Positions 52,936-62,064 of a DNA stretch of 64,000 nucleotides are shown here, piece by piece. The notes under the pieces are model-generated. The model was given only the letters and a program-made list of their open reading frames with translations, made no database searches and was not told where the DNA came from. Made by a program: the position numbers and the translations under genes. The stretch comes from Caproicibacter fermentans (lineage in GTDB: Bacteria; Bacillota; Clostridia; Oscillospirales; Acutalibacteraceae), in assembly GCF_009746625.1 (NCBI RefSeq), contig NZ_VWXL01000106.1, positions 1 to 64,000 on the forward strand, read 5' to 3'. Within the stretch, counting starts at the first letter, position 1, and each line of letters opens with the position of its first letter.

Positions 52936-54084
52936 ATGAAGTTGAAAAAAATGTCGGCCTGCCTGCTCGCGGCCATGGCCGTAATTTTCAGCCTGCCGCT
53001 GGGGGCTTCGGCGATGTCGGAAGAGGAAGTCAAGGCGCCTTCCGCCGTGCTGATGGAGGCACAGACCGGCAAAGTCCTGTACGAGAAAAACGATCATGAG
53101 CAGCGCGCGTGCGCTTCCATTACCAAGGTTATGACGCTGCTGCTTGTGATGGAAGCGATCGACAGCGGAAAAATCGGCCTGAACGACACCGTAACGGCAA
53201 GTGAACACGCGGCTTCGATGGGCGGCTCCGATATCTGGCTGGAGCCCGGCGAAAGCATGACGGTGGACGACATGCTCAAAGCGACGGTAATTGCCAGCGC
53301 CAACGATGCTGCAGTGGCTCTGGCGGAATATGTCGCGGGGAGCGAGGACGAGTTTGTCGCGCAGATGAATCAGCGTGCCAAAGAGCTTGGAATGAAAGAC
53401 ACCGTCTTTAAAAACGTCAACGGACTTGACGAAGACGGGCATGTAACATCCGCTTATGATATCGCGCTGATGTCAAAAGAATTAATCAAGCATAAAAAAA
53501 TCTACGACTACACGAAAACGTGGATGGATAATGTAAGAGGCGGAAAAACCCAGCTGGTTAACACCAACAAGCTTTTGAAAAGCTACAAAGGGATTACAGG
53601 ACTGAAAACCGGCACGACCGGCAAGGCGGGCAGCTGCATCTCCGCCACGGCAGAGAGGGACGGGGTCAGCCTCGTTGCGGTGGTTCTCGGAAGCTCCAGC
53701 ACATCCGACCGCTTTAACGCGGCATCAACTCTGCTGGATTACGGCTTCGCCAACTGGTCGGTCGTCAAACCGCAGATACCGCCGGAAGCAAACGTGCCGA
53801 TCGTTGTGGAAAACGGCATGAACGCAGTTGTGGAGCCCAATGTCAACAGCAACGAGAGCATTCTGGTTCCAAAGGGAAAGGCCGGGGATGTGAAATCCAA
53901 GGTTTCTCTCAACAGCGAAATCCGCGCGCCGGTGGAGCAAGGGCAGGTCCTTGGAAAAATCACTTATTCGTTGAATAATGAGGTCTTGAAGGAATCGGAG
54001 ATTCGCGCAAAGAAAGCGGTGGAGGCCATTACGTTTGCTTCGGCGTTCTTCCTGCTGTTCCGTCTGACCATGATGGACCCGTAA
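52936..54084 (+). CDS. dacF: D-alanyl-D-alanine carboxypeptidase, DacF-like (PBP5 family)
   Basis: Trims peptidoglycan stem peptides. The 382-residue product has a signal peptide (about 1-27, ending ASA), and penicillin-binding motifs Ser61-X-X-Lys64 (SITK), SAN at 121-123 and KTG at 224-226, then a C-terminal beta domain and hydrophobic anchor near the end. GGAGG is 8 bases before ATG 52936, so the longer frame from 52849 is rejected. A second, diverged paralogue lies at 62065. DacF-type enzymes act on spore or vegetative wall; which one applies is not visible. Confidence 0.92.
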   Translation: MKLKKMSACLLAAMAVIFSLPLGASAMSEEEVKAPSAVLMEAQTGKVLYEKNDHEQRACASITKVMTLLLVMEAIDSGKIGLNDTVTASEHAASMGGSDIWLEPGESMTVDDMLKATVIASANDAAVALAEYVAGSEDEFVAQMNQRAKELGMKDTVFKNVNGLDEDGHVTSAYDIALMSKELIKHKKIYDYTKTWMDNVRGGKTQLVNTNKLLKSYKGITGLKTGTTGKAGSCISATAERDGVSLVAVVLGSSSTSDRFNAASTLLDYGFANWSVVKPQIPPEANVPIVVENGMNAVVEPNVNSNESILVPKGKAGDVKSKVSLNSEIRAPVEQGQVLGKITYSLNNEVLKESEIRAKKAVEAITFASAFFLLFRLTMMDP

Positions 54085-54120
54085 AAATTCTTAATTTTTC
54101 CTGAATAATGTGAATCCGCC

Positions 54121-54149
54121 TTGCAAACTCAGCCCGCCTATTGTAAAAT
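54121..54149 (+). promoter_or_regulatory. Promoter of pgi
   Basis: TTGCAA (54121-54126), 17-base spacer, TAAAAT (54144-54149), 37 bases before the ATG. Confidence 0.75.
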
Positions 54150-54186
54150 ATAGTTGCAAGAACTGCAATAGGTAGGGGGAAAAGAA

Positions 54187-55521
54187 ATGTCTGTTAAAAT
54201 TGATTTGCACCATCTTACAGGTTTTATCGACGATAGTGAATTTACGGCAATCGCTCCTCAGGTACGTCTTGCGCAAGAAACGCTTTCTAACGGGACCGGC
54301 GCCGGCAGCGATTTTCTGGGCTGGCTGGATCTGCCGGTAAAATATGACCGGGAAGAATTTTCCCGCATTCGCGCTGCGGCGGATAAAATCCGCTCCGATT
54401 CGGAAGTCTTCGTCGTCATCGGCATCGGCGGCTCCTATCTTGGGGCACGTGCCGCGATTGAGTATCTGCAGTCCCAGAATTACAACAGTCTGAAAAAAGC
54501 CGGACCTCAGATTTATTTTGCCGGCAACAGTTTAAGTCCTTCCGCCCTTTCTGAAATCATGGAGCTTTGTGGGGAGAAGGACTTTTCTATTAATGTGATT
54601 TCCAAATCCGGCACCACCACGGAGCCGGCGGTGGCGTTCCGCGTTTTCCGCGGCCTGCTGGAAAAGAAATACGGCAAAAAGGGCGCTGCGGAACGGATTT
54701 ACTGCACAACCGACCGTGCCCGGGGAACGCTGAAACAGCTTGCGGACCGGGAAGGGTTTGAAACCTTCGTTGTCCCGGACGACGTCGGAGGCAGATATTC
54801 GGTTCTGACCGCCGTTGGTCTTTTGCCGATCGCGGTGGCAGGCGCCGATATCGGCGAACTGATGGCAGGTGCCGCCGAAGAGCGGTCCGAACTGAGCGGA
54901 GATCCCGTGTCCGACGCCTCCTGCCTGTATGCCGCGGCCAGGAATATCCTGTACCGAAAGGGTAAGGAGACCGAAATCCTTGTCAGCTATGAACCGCGTT
55001 TTCAGATGATGTGCGAATGGTGGAAGCAGCTCTGCGGCGAAAGCGAGGGAAAGAACGGCAAGGGGCTTTTCCCGGCTTCCGTCGTATTCTCCACCGACCT
55101 GCATTCCATGGGGCAGTATATTCAGCAGGGAAAGAGAAACCTGTTTGAAACCGTGGTCCTGGTCGACGAACCGGCCGCCGACTTCACAATCGGAGAGGAC
55201 GCCGACAATGCGGACGGGCTGAATTTCCTTTCGGGAAAGAAAATGTCCTTTGTCAACCAAAAGGCATTTGAAGGTACGGTGCTTGCCCATACGGACGGCG
55301 GCGTTCCCAATCTTGTCATCCGGGTTCCTGATTTTTCAGAAAAATCCCTGGGCGGACTGATCTATTTCTTTGAACGTTCGGTTGCGGTTTCCGGCTATCT
55401 GTTGGGGATTAATCCTTTCGACCAGCCCGGTGTGGAAAGCTACAAGAAAAACATGTTTGCTCTTTTGGGCAAGCCGGGTTATGAAAACGAAAAAGCCGTG
55501 TTGGAAGCCCGACTGAAATAA
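54187..55521 (+). CDS. pgi: Glucose-6-phosphate isomerase
   Basis: Interconverts glucose-6-phosphate and fructose-6-phosphate. The 444-residue product is the short bacterial form: [47 protein letters not shown], and the C-terminal catalytic Lys region [26 protein letters not shown] lies just before the ATG. Followed by a small P-loop gene after 50 bases. Confidence 0.96.
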   Translation: MSVKIDLHHLTGFIDDSEFTAIAPQVRLAQETLSNGTGAGSDFLGWLDLPVKYDREEFSRIRAAADKIRSDSEVFVVIGIGGSYLGARAAIEYLQSQNYNSLKKAGPQIYFAGNSLSPSALSEIMELCGEKDFSINVISKSGTTTEPAVAFRVFRGLLEKKYGKKGAAERIYCTTDRARGTLKQLADREGFETFVVPDDVGGRYSVLTAVGLLPIAVAGADIGELMAGAAEERSELSGDPVSDASCLYAAARNILYRKGKETEILVSYEPRFQMMCEWWKQLCGESEGKNGKGLFPASVVFSTDLHSMGQYIQQGKRNLFETVVLVDEPAADFTIGEDADNADGLNFLSGKKMSFVNQKAFEGTVLAHTDGGVPNLVIRVPDFSEKSLGGLIYFFERSVAVSGYLLGINPFDQPGVESYKKNMFALLGKPGYENEKAVLEARLK

Positions 55522-55571
55522 ACCCGGTTGTTTTACCGGGGACGCAAAAATTATATAGGAGGAGCATCATC

Positions 55572-55988
55572 ATGATTAATGTTATCGTAGGAAAAAAGGG
55601 GTCCGGAAAAACCAAAAAGCTGATTGAGCGCGCCAACGAATCGGTTTCGAAATCCAGCGGCAATGTCGTTGTGATTGAAAAGGGCAATAAGCTGACCTAT
55701 GATATTTCCCACGACGCACGGCTGATCGATATTGATGAATACGGGATTCAGGGAGCGGATGCGCTTGGCGGGTTTATCTGCGGCATTTGCGCCGGCAACT
55801 ATGACGTTACGGATATTTATGTGGACTCCACGCTGAAAATCATCGGCCAGGATATGGGCGGCCTCACCTCTTTCGCGGAGAAAATGGATGCGTTATCCTC
55901 TCTGTCCAATATTAAAATTACACTGTTGATTTCTGCGGACGAGGGTATTCTGCCGCAGGAAATCAAGGCTGTTTCTGCTGTGGTCTGA
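55572..55988 (+). CDS. Small P-loop ATP-binding protein, function unknown
   Basis: The 138-residue product has a Walker A at GKKGSGKT (residues 7-14) and a possible Walker B with hydrophobic strand DIYVDSTLKII; the end IKITLLISADEGILP looks like another beta strand plus sensor. I recall such short P-loop proteins in Clostridia but no reported function. AGGAGG lies before the ATG. It is closed by a strong terminator and may be co-transcribed with pgi. Confidence 0.7.
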   Translation: MINVIVGKKGSGKTKKLIERANESVSKSSGNVVVIEKGNKLTYDISHDARLIDIDEYGIQGADALGGFICGICAGNYDVTDIYVDSTLKIIGQDMGGLTSFAEKMDALSSLSNIKITLLISADEGILPQEIKAVSAVV

Positions 55989-56001
55989 GGGTCAAGCAAC
56001 A

Positions 56002-56036
56002 AAAATGTGCCGGAGACCAGTACTCCGGCACATTTT
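56002..56036 (+). terminator. Terminator after the P-loop gene
   Basis: AAAATGTGCCGGAG and CTCCGGCACATTTT form a 14-bp perfect stem with a 7-base loop, then CTT. Confidence 0.92.
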
Positions 56037-56068
56037 CTTGGGGAAAAACCCGAACCTATAAATTTTTA

Positions 56069-56097
56069 TTGACAAAAGAGGGAAAAATCTCTATAAT
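56069..56097 (+). promoter_or_regulatory. Promoter of yceD-rpmF
   Basis: TTGACA (56069-56074), 17-base spacer, TATAAT (56092-56097): a perfect consensus, fitting a ribosomal protein operon. Confidence 0.9.
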
Positions 56098-56123
56098 TAA
56101 GAACTGTAGCGCCGAGGTGGAGT

Positions 56124-56621
56124 ATGCTGCTGGATTTAAAAAAAATATTCTCTCAGGAAAGTGAAAGCTGCTCATTCGATTACAGCATGGACCTGTCTTC
56201 TACCGGATTAAACGGGGTTTTTCCGTTTGTTTCCCCGGTGGCTGTGAAAGGTATCGTTGAGAGCCGTGACGGTTCCGCAAGGCTGAAGGCGAACGTTTCG
56301 TTCGATTTTTCAATTCCATGCGACCGCTGTGCGGAACGGATCGACAGGCACTATGATTTTGCTTTTTCCCATGTTCTTGTCCGTTCTCTTGAAAATAACG
56401 AGGACGACGACCGGTTTATCGAGGTTCGGGATGAAAAACTGGATCTGGACAAACTAATGCGGGAAGATATTCTGCTTGAACTTCCGACCAAATTTTTATG
56501 CATCGACGACTGCAGGGGACTGTGCCCGATCTGCGGGAAAAACCTGAATGAGGGGCCCTGCGATTGCGGCGGGCATCCCACGGATCCCCGGCTGGAAGTT
56601 TTGGAAAAACTGCTTCATTAA
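56124..56621 (+). CDS. yceD: YceD family protein (DUF177)
   Basis: Conserved partner gene of rpmF; members have been linked to 23S rRNA/ribosome assembly. The 165-residue product has CDRCAERIDRHYDF and the C-terminal cysteine-rich CICGKNLNEGPCDC-type region (LCPICGKNL, then GPCDCGGHPTDPRL) expected of DUF177 in Firmicutes. GAGGTGGAG precedes the ATG. 30 bases separate it from rpmF. Confidence 0.9.
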   Translation: MLLDLKKIFSQESESCSFDYSMDLSSTGLNGVFPFVSPVAVKGIVESRDGSARLKANVSFDFSIPCDRCAERIDRHYDFAFSHVLVRSLENNEDDDRFIEVRDEKLDLDKLMREDILLELPTKFLCIDDCRGLCPICGKNLNEGPCDCGGHPTDPRLEVLEKLLH

Positions 56622-56651
56622 TGGAATAGATCTTGTAAGGAGGTGCTGAGG

Positions 56652-56834
56652 ATGGCGGTACCAAAAAGAAAACAGTCGAGCGCCAGACAGAACAAAAGGC
56701 GTTCCAATGTTTGGAAAATTAGCGCGCCCGCTCTGGTAAAATGCCCGAAATGCGGAGAACTGACAGTCCCGCATAAAGTTTGCGGCAACTGCGGTTACTA
56801 CAATGGCAGGGAAGTAATTAAAAAGGAAGCGTAA
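56652..56834 (+). CDS. rpmF: 50S ribosomal protein L32
   Basis: The 60-residue product has the L32 start MAVPKRKQSSARQNKRRS and a zinc-ribbon CPKCGEL...CGNCGYY. AAGGAGG precedes ATG 56652; the TTG-like start at 56643 is rejected. Ends in a terminator at 56858-56886. Confidence 0.96.
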   Translation: MAVPKRKQSSARQNKRRSNVWKISAPALVKCPKCGELTVPHKVCGNCGYYNGREVIKKEA

Positions 56835-56857
56835 TTCGTTTCCGTTTTAGAAAGTCG

Positions 56858-56886
56858 GAGAAGGAGCAATCCTTCTCTTCTTTTTT
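56858..56886 (+). terminator. Terminator after rpmF
   Basis: GAGAAGGA and TCCTTCTC form an 8-bp stem with loop GCAA, followed by TTCTTTTTT. Confidence 0.88.
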
Positions 56887-56987
56887 GTCTGCGGGACTGC
56901 CCAAAATACCGGACCAAGGAAAAATGTCCCCGATTCATAGTTTTTCGGGGGCTGGAAAAGATGATAAGCAGGGAGGGGTAATCAATT

Positions 56988-58307
56988 ATGGCTTTACCGG
57001 TAGTTGCGATTGTCGGCCGGCCGAACGTCGGCAAATCGACTCTTTTTAATAAACTTGCGGGGCAGCGTCTTTCCATTGTGGATGACACGCCCGGCGTGAC
57101 CCGTGACCGTGTGTATGCGGAAAGCGAATGGGAATCCCGTCGGTTTTCCATTGTGGACACGGGCGGCATCGAACCGGGCGAGGATGTGATCCTTGCTCAG
57201 ACAAGGGCGCAGGCGCGCCTTGCGATGGAAGCGGCCGACGTGATCGTTTTTGTGACGGATGTTCGCACCGGGCCGGTTGCCGCCGACCACGAAATTGCCG
57301 CCATGCTGATGAAAAGCGGAAAGCCCGTCGTGCTGTGCGTCAATAAATGTGACAGCATCGGCGATCCGCCGGCCGAATTCTACGAGTTTTACAATCTGGG
57401 GCTGGGCGACCCCGTTGGGGTGTCCTCCGTTCACGGACATGGTACCGGCGACCTTTTGGACCGCGTGGTTTCATTATTTCCGGATCAAAACGGCGACGCG
57501 GGGCCCGATGAGATGATCCGGGTCGCTGTGATCGGCAAGCCGAATGCCGGAAAATCGTCGCTGGTCAATAAAATTGCCGGTGAAGAGCGCTGCATTGTTT
57601 CCGATGTGGCCGGAACAACGCGTGACGCGGTGGACATCGCCGTGGAAAATGAGTTCGGCCGTTTTCTTCTGATTGATACCGCGGGCCTTCGCCGCAAAAG
57701 CAGGGTGGACGACAATATTGAACGGTACAGCATGCTGCGCGCGCAGATGGCGGTGGAACGCTCGGACGTGTGCGTCATTATGATCGACGGCACCGTCGGA
57801 TTTACGGAGCAGGACTCCAAGGTTGCCGGCATGGCTCATGAGGCGGGCAAGGCCTGCGTCATTGCCGTGAACAAATGGGACGCGGTGGAAAAAGACGGTT
57901 ATACTATGAACGCGTACGAGAAAAAGCTGCGGGAAGATTTTTCCTTTATGCCGTACGCCGGGATTCTTTTTATTTCCGCGAAGACAGGCCAGAGGCTGGA
58001 TCGGTTGTTCCAGGCCATTCGGGAGGCGGCGGCGTCCAATACCCGCCGCGTTGCAACCGGGATGCTGAATGAAGTGCTGGCACAGGCGGTCGCTCGAGTC
58101 CAGCCGCCGACGGACAAGGGACGCAGGCTGAAGATTTATTATATGACCCAGGTTTCCGTTCAGCCGCCTACCTTCGTGTTTTTTGTCAATTCCAAGAAAC
58201 TGTTCCATTTTTCCTATCAGCGTTTTCTGGAAAATATGATCCGGGATACCTTTGGCTTCGAGGGAACCCCGATCCGTTTCCTGATCCACGAGCGCGGCGA
58301 AAAATAG
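56988..58307 (+). CDS. der: Ribosome biogenesis GTPase Der (EngA)
   Basis: Tandem-GTPase factor of 50S assembly. The 439-residue product has two G domains: first P-loop GRPNVGKST (about 9-17) with DTGG and NKCD, second GKPNAGKSS (about 182-190) with DTAG and NKWD, then the C-terminal KH-like domain (RRLKIYYMTQVSVQPPTFV). GGGAGG precedes the ATG. No clear terminator follows; a GTCGGCAG/CTGCCGAC hairpin lies at 58366-58387. Confidence 0.96.
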   Translation: MALPVVAIVGRPNVGKSTLFNKLAGQRLSIVDDTPGVTRDRVYAESEWESRRFSIVDTGGIEPGEDVILAQTRAQARLAMEAADVIVFVTDVRTGPVAADHEIAAMLMKSGKPVVLCVNKCDSIGDPPAEFYEFYNLGLGDPVGVSSVHGHGTGDLLDRVVSLFPDQNGDAGPDEMIRVAVIGKPNAGKSSLVNKIAGEERCIVSDVAGTTRDAVDIAVENEFGRFLLIDTAGLRRKSRVDDNIERYSMLRAQMAVERSDVCVIMIDGTVGFTEQDSKVAGMAHEAGKACVIAVNKWDAVEKDGYTMNAYEKKLREDFSFMPYAGILFISAKTGQRLDRLFQAIREAAASNTRRVATGMLNEVLAQAVARVQPPTDKGRRLKIYYMTQVSVQPPTFVFFVNSKKLFHFSYQRFLENMIRDTFGFEGTPIRFLIHERGEK

Positions 58308-58485
58308 AACGGCGCCATGCCCCTTGACGCGACACGGACGGTATTGATCTGTTTAGAAAGGCCGCGTCGGCAGGTGTTTCTGCCGACACAGCCTTCTATT
58401 AAAAAATGGATGAGAACCCGGGGTTCATCGGCTATGAAATTATTCGCACTCCCGAAGGAACTTCCAAGGGGCAACGGGCATGGAA

Positions 58486-58513
58486 AAAAGGAACCGCAAT
58501 CACGGTTCCTTTT
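58486..58513. terminator. Bidirectional terminator between der and rpmB
   Basis: AAAAGGAACCG and CGGTTCCTTTT form an 11-bp perfect stem with loop CAATCA, with a T-run on both sides; the longer run (six T) serves rpmB on the minus strand. The bases 58308-58485 hold no supported gene. Confidence 0.88.
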
Positions 58514-58551
58514 ACTTTTCTATTATTTATTTAGAAAAACGAGGTCAGGCA

Positions 58552-58740
58552 TCAGACGGCGCGGGTCACTTTGCCGGAACGAAGGCAACGGGTGCAGGCG
58601 TAAATACGTTTGGGAGAACCGTTCACGATCGCCTTGACACGCATTACATTGGGCTTCCAGGTACGGTTGGAACGTCTGTGAGAATGGGATACCTTAATGC
58701 CGAAAGCAATGTCCTTGCCGCAGATTTCACATTTTGCCAT
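58552..58740 (-). CDS. rpmB: 50S ribosomal protein L28
   Basis: The 62-residue product is a typical zinc-type L28: CEICGKDIAFG with the first cysteine pair, then VSHSHRRSNRTWKPN, and CTRCLRSGKV with the second pair. AAAGGAGGTGC precedes the ATG. Single leftward gene; its promoter is not clear. Confidence 0.96.
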   Translation of the reverse strand: MAKCEICGKDIAFGIKVSHSHRRSNRTWKPNVMRVKAIVNGSPKRIYACTRCLRSGKVTRAV

Positions 58741-58879
58741 AGGTCTGCACCTCCTTTAAAGGGCTTTTCATCGCAACAGTATTATGTTATCAGATTTATC
58801 CTGCAAATGCAAGCTTTTTTTCCTGTTTTACGCTGAAAAAAGTGTTTTTGCCGGTTTTGCCCGAAAATCCATGCGCCGC

Positions 58880-58908
58880 TTGCCTTTTTATCCTCTCCGT
58901 ATTATAAT
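58880..58908 (+). promoter_or_regulatory. Promoter of the M50-scp unit
   Basis: TTGCCT (58880-58885), 17-base spacer, TATAAT (58903-58908). Confidence 0.75.
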
Positions 58909-58933
58909 CATAAGCAAAGTAAGGAGAATGTTT

Positions 58934-59626
58934 ATGCTGATTGATCTGTTAAGAAGTCTTTTTTCCGGCGGATCCGTGGACTTGATGTCTGTCATTTCCC
59001 AGATTCTTGCAACGCTGTTTATTATTTTCTGCATCCTTCCCCTGCATGAATTCGCGCATGGCTGGGCTGCCGGAAAACTGGGCGACCACACCGCGAAATA
59101 CAGCGGACGCCTGACGATGAATCCTCTTGCGAGCTTTGACCCGATCGGCTCGCTTTTCCTTCTTCTGTTCGGCTTCGGATGGGCCAAGCCTGTTCCGGTC
59201 GATTCCCGCTATTTTAAAAATCCGAAACGAGATATGGCTTTGACCGCCGTGGCCGGGCCGCTCGCCAATTTTCTGGCGGCATGGGCCGGCGGACTGATTT
59301 ATTTCGGCCTGATCTTTGTGGGCAAAGTCGCCATGCCGAATTTCCTGTATATTTTCTTTTCGGCATACATCAATATCAATGTTGCGCTGGCGGTTTTCAA
59401 CCTTTTGCCCATTCCTCCGCTTGACGGATCGAAAATCCTCGGCGCATTTCTTTCCAGCCGCGCCCTTTATAATTATTACCGTTACCAGAATATCATCGTT
59501 ATGGTTGCGTTTGTCGTCCTGTTCAGCGGAATGCTCGACGGGCCCATCTGGGCGCTGGTAAACTTGGGAATGGGCGGCGTTGAGTGGCTTTCGCTTCTTC
59601 CGTACCGGTTATTCGGACTTGTATAA
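58934..59626 (+). CDS. Site-2 protease family membrane metalloprotease (M50)
   Basis: Intramembrane zinc protease of unknown substrate. The 230-residue product has the HExxH motif HEFAH (His38, Glu39, His42) in the second hydrophobic segment and the second metal motif NLLPIPPLDG near 157, in the layout of the short, PDZ-less class. ATG 58934 is 7 bases after AAGGAG; an ATG at 58928 overlaps that site. Heads a unit leading into scpA, 12 bases later. Confidence 0.9.
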   Translation: MLIDLLRSLFSGGSVDLMSVISQILATLFIIFCILPLHEFAHGWAAGKLGDHTAKYSGRLTMNPLASFDPIGSLFLLLFGFGWAKPVPVDSRYFKNPKRDMALTAVAGPLANFLAAWAGGLIYFGLIFVGKVAMPNFLYIFFSAYININVALAVFNLLPIPPLDGSKILGAFLSSRALYNYYRYQNIIVMVAFVVLFSGMLDGPIWALVNLGMGGVEWLSLLPYRLFGLV

Positions 59627-59638
59627 ATATATTGCGCA

Positions 59639-60358
59639 ATGATGGATAAAATATGTTATAAACTGGAAACGTTCGAGGGCCCTCTTGATCTGCTGTTAAC
59701 GTTGATTGCAAAAAACAAGCTCGACATTTTCGACATACAAATTACAGAGTTGGTGAATCAGTATCTGGAGCAGGTTCAGGCGATGCAGGAACAGGAAATG
59801 GACGTGTCCAGCGAATTTCTGGAAATGGCCGCAAGACTGATTTATATCAAGACCGTTTCGCTTTTGCCGAAGCATGAGGAGGCTGAACAGCTCAAACGAG
59901 AGCTGAGCGGTCAGCTGATTGAGTACAGGGACTGCAAACGCGTGGCCGCCATGCTGGGGGAGCGGTTCAGTTTTGACTCTTATCCCCGTGAGCCGGAAAA
60001 AATTGAACCGGACCGCAGATACCGGGGCCACCATACTCCGCAGGAGCTTTATGCGGCGTATCTGAGCGCGGCGGGCCGGGGAAAACGCTTCCTTCCTCCG
60101 CCCCAGGAGGCTTTTACCGCGATTGTTTCCCACAGGATTGTTTCCGTATCTTCCCGCATCATTTTTGTGCTGCGCAGGCTCCGGCAGAGGAGCGTTCAAA
60201 GCTATACGGCTTTATTTGACGGCATCCTGGATCACTCGGAGCGTGTGGCAACCTTTCTTGCCATTCTGGAACTGATCAAAGGGAAGCGGGTTCACCTGAA
60301 CGGGGAACAAAATCCGGAAATAAAACTGATAAACGGCGGTGTAAGGCATGGAGATTAA
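59639..60358 (+). CDS. scpA: Segregation and condensation protein A
   Basis: Kleisin subunit that bridges SMC heads in chromosome condensation. The 239-residue product has the N-terminal LETFEGPLDLLLTLIAKNKL and the SMC-binding IQITELVNQYLEQ region, and a C-terminal winged helix (ATFLAILELIKGKRV). Start codons at 59639 and 59642 lie side by side. It overlaps scpB by 11 bases. Confidence 0.95.
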   Translation: MMDKICYKLETFEGPLDLLLTLIAKNKLDIFDIQITELVNQYLEQVQAMQEQEMDVSSEFLEMAARLIYIKTVSLLPKHEEAEQLKRELSGQLIEYRDCKRVAAMLGERFSFDSYPREPEKIEPDRRYRGHHTPQELYAAYLSAAGRGKRFLPPPQEAFTAIVSHRIVSVSSRIIFVLRRLRQRSVQSYTALFDGILDHSERVATFLAILELIKGKRVHLNGEQNPEIKLINGGVRHGD

Positions 60359-60932
60359 AAAGCTTCAGGGAGCCATTGAGGCGATTCTGTTCGCCAGCGG
60401 GGAAGCGGTTTCTCTTGACCGCATCGCGGAAGCGTTGGAAATAGACCGGTCGACGGCGGGCAAGATGCTGGAGAACCTTGCGGACCGGTACCGCACCGAA
60501 CACGGAGGAATCCGTATCGTACGGCTGGAAGGCGGGTATCAGATGTGCACGAACCCGGAACATGCCGCTGCGGTGCGCGCCGCGCTTGAAATCCGCCGCA
60601 ATATGCCGCTGACTCAGGCCGCGCTGGAGGTGCTGGCTGTCGTTGCTTATAACCAGCCGGTGTCCAAGGCGTTTGTGGAACAGGTGCGCGGGGTGGACTG
60701 CTCCGCGGTTATCAGCGGCCTTGTTTCAAAGGGCCTGGTCGAAGAACGGGGCAGGCTGGAACTGCCGGGCCGTCCGCTTCTTTACGGCACCACCACGGAT
60801 TTTTTGCGGTGTCTCGGAATTTCTTCCCTTGCCGAGCTGCCGCAGCCGCAGAAGGAGCAGCATCAGGAGGAAACGGACGCTGAGGGCAGCCGGGAAGAAG
60901 TTCTTCAGCAGGGAGAAGGAACAGCCGAATGA
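60348..60932 (+). CDS. scpB: Segregation and condensation protein B
   Basis: Winged-helix partner of ScpA. The 194-residue product has two wHTH units (IEAILFASGEAVSL, then PLTQAALEVLAVVAYNQPV) and the conserved RGVDCSAVISGLVSKGLVEE and GRPLLYGTTTDFL. The C-terminal 30 residues are acidic and Gln-rich. Overlaps both neighbours. Confidence 0.95.
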   Translation: MEIKKLQGAIEAILFASGEAVSLDRIAEALEIDRSTAGKMLENLADRYRTEHGGIRIVRLEGGYQMCTNPEHAAAVRAALEIRRNMPLTQAALEVLAVVAYNQPVSKAFVEQVRGVDCSAVISGLVSKGLVEERGRLELPGRPLLYGTTTDFLRCLGISSLAELPQPQKEQHQEETDAEGSREEVLQQGEGTAE

Positions 60933-61573
60933 CCGGACTGATCATAACAGGAGTCGTTTTTTCTCTGCTTGCGGTGCTGCTCTTTTGCTCCGTTTTTGTT
61001 GAGGCAAGTTTCGAAGAAGAATTTTCCGCGCGGATTGGATTCCTTTTTCTGCACTACCGCCTCCTGCCCCGTCCGGAGGAGAAGCCGACCGGACCAAAGA
61101 TACAAAAAAAGGAGAAACCAGCGCCGGAAAAAAAGCCCTCTAAAATAAAAGAGCTCTTTCACCAGAAGGGCCTTGGCGGTTTTCTGGAACTTCTGAAGGC
61201 GTTTACCCGTGTGGCGTACACAGGCGCGAAGAAACTGCTTTCCCACACGGTGGTCCGAAAACTCTCCCTTGATCTTACCGTCGGCGGAGACGACGCTGCG
61301 CAAACGGCTTTGAATTACGGAAGAGCATGCGGCGCCGTATCGACCGCGCTGACGGCTCTGCTTTCCGTCGCAAACTGCAAAGAGCGGAATGTTACCGTTG
61401 CTCCGGATTTTCAAAAGGGAGAAAACAGAGTAAGGTTTCGCGTCCGGGCCACGGTCAGGCTGTTTTTTCTCTTTTCCGCCGCGCTGTCGGCTCTGACTGG
61501 CTTTATCAAAGTATATTTAAAATATGGAAAAAAATCCGGACATCCGGATCAGAAAGAAAAGGCGGTGCTTTAA
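60929..61573 (+). CDS. DUF2953 family membrane protein
   Basis: The 214-residue product has an N-terminal membrane segment (about 3-24), a Lys/Pro-rich linker (about 50-70), a soluble region with NYGRACGA and LTVGGDDAAQTALN, and a final hydrophobic segment (about 180-200). This layout is that of DUF2953, found beside ytfJ in sporulating Firmicutes; function unknown. Overlaps scpB by 4 bases (ATGA) and abuts ytfJ. Confidence 0.82.
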   Translation: MTGLIITGVVFSLLAVLLFCSVFVEASFEEEFSARIGFLFLHYRLLPRPEEKPTGPKIQKKEKPAPEKKPSKIKELFHQKGLGGFLELLKAFTRVAYTGAKKLLSHTVVRKLSLDLTVGGDDAAQTALNYGRACGAVSTALTALLSVANCKERNVTVAPDFQKGENRVRFRVRATVRLFFLFSAALSALTGFIKVYLKYGKKSGHPDQKEKAVL

Positions 61574-62008
61574 ATGGCTGACCATCCGATCGAAGGCATG
61601 ATGGATACAACGCTGGAAAAAATTAAGCAAATGGTAGATGTAAATTCGGTGATCGGCGACCCGATTACGACGCCGGACGGGACGGTGATCGTCCCTATCT
61701 CAAAAATCAGTTACGGTTTTGCGTCCGGCGGGTCCGATTTTCCGGGGAAAGCCCCAGAAAAACAGCTGTTTGGCGGTGCGTCCGGTGCCGGCGTCACCAT
61801 TAACCCGGTGGCGTTTTTAACAATTTCGAACGGGGGCGTCAAGCTGCTGCGCGTCGACCCCGGCAACACGTCGGTAGACCGCATGATCGATTTGGCCCCC
61901 GAGCTGATCGACAAGGTATCCTCCGTGTTTCATAAGGACGGCAAAAAGGAGAAGACGGAAAAGCATTCCGTTCCGGCTGAAGAAATGGCCGGGGATCCCC
62001 AAATCTAA
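61574..62008 (+). CDS. ytfJ: Sporulation protein YtfJ (GerW family)
   Basis: In Bacillus YtfJ/GerW is needed for normal spore germination. The 144-residue product has ISKISYGFASGGSDFPG and GGASGAGVTINPVAFLTI, the GerW signature, and is of normal size. The ATG directly follows the stop of DUF2953. It strengthens the inference that the organism sporulates. Confidence 0.92.
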   Translation: MADHPIEGMMDTTLEKIKQMVDVNSVIGDPITTPDGTVIVPISKISYGFASGGSDFPGKAPEKQLFGGASGAGVTINPVAFLTISNGGVKLLRVDPGNTSVDRMIDLAPELIDKVSSVFHKDGKKEKTEKHSVPAEEMAGDPQI

Positions 62009-62064
62009 AATTGAATGGTAGCGCATCAACCGCCTGCATATAAATAAACCGGCAGGTGTTTGAT

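Noticed and set aside
58406-58534. 42-codon plus-strand frame (start MDENPGFIGYEIIRTPEG) between der and rpmB
   Set aside because: It has no convincing ribosome site and runs through the bidirectional terminator at 58486-58513; I know no matching family. It could be a relic but is not supported as a gene.
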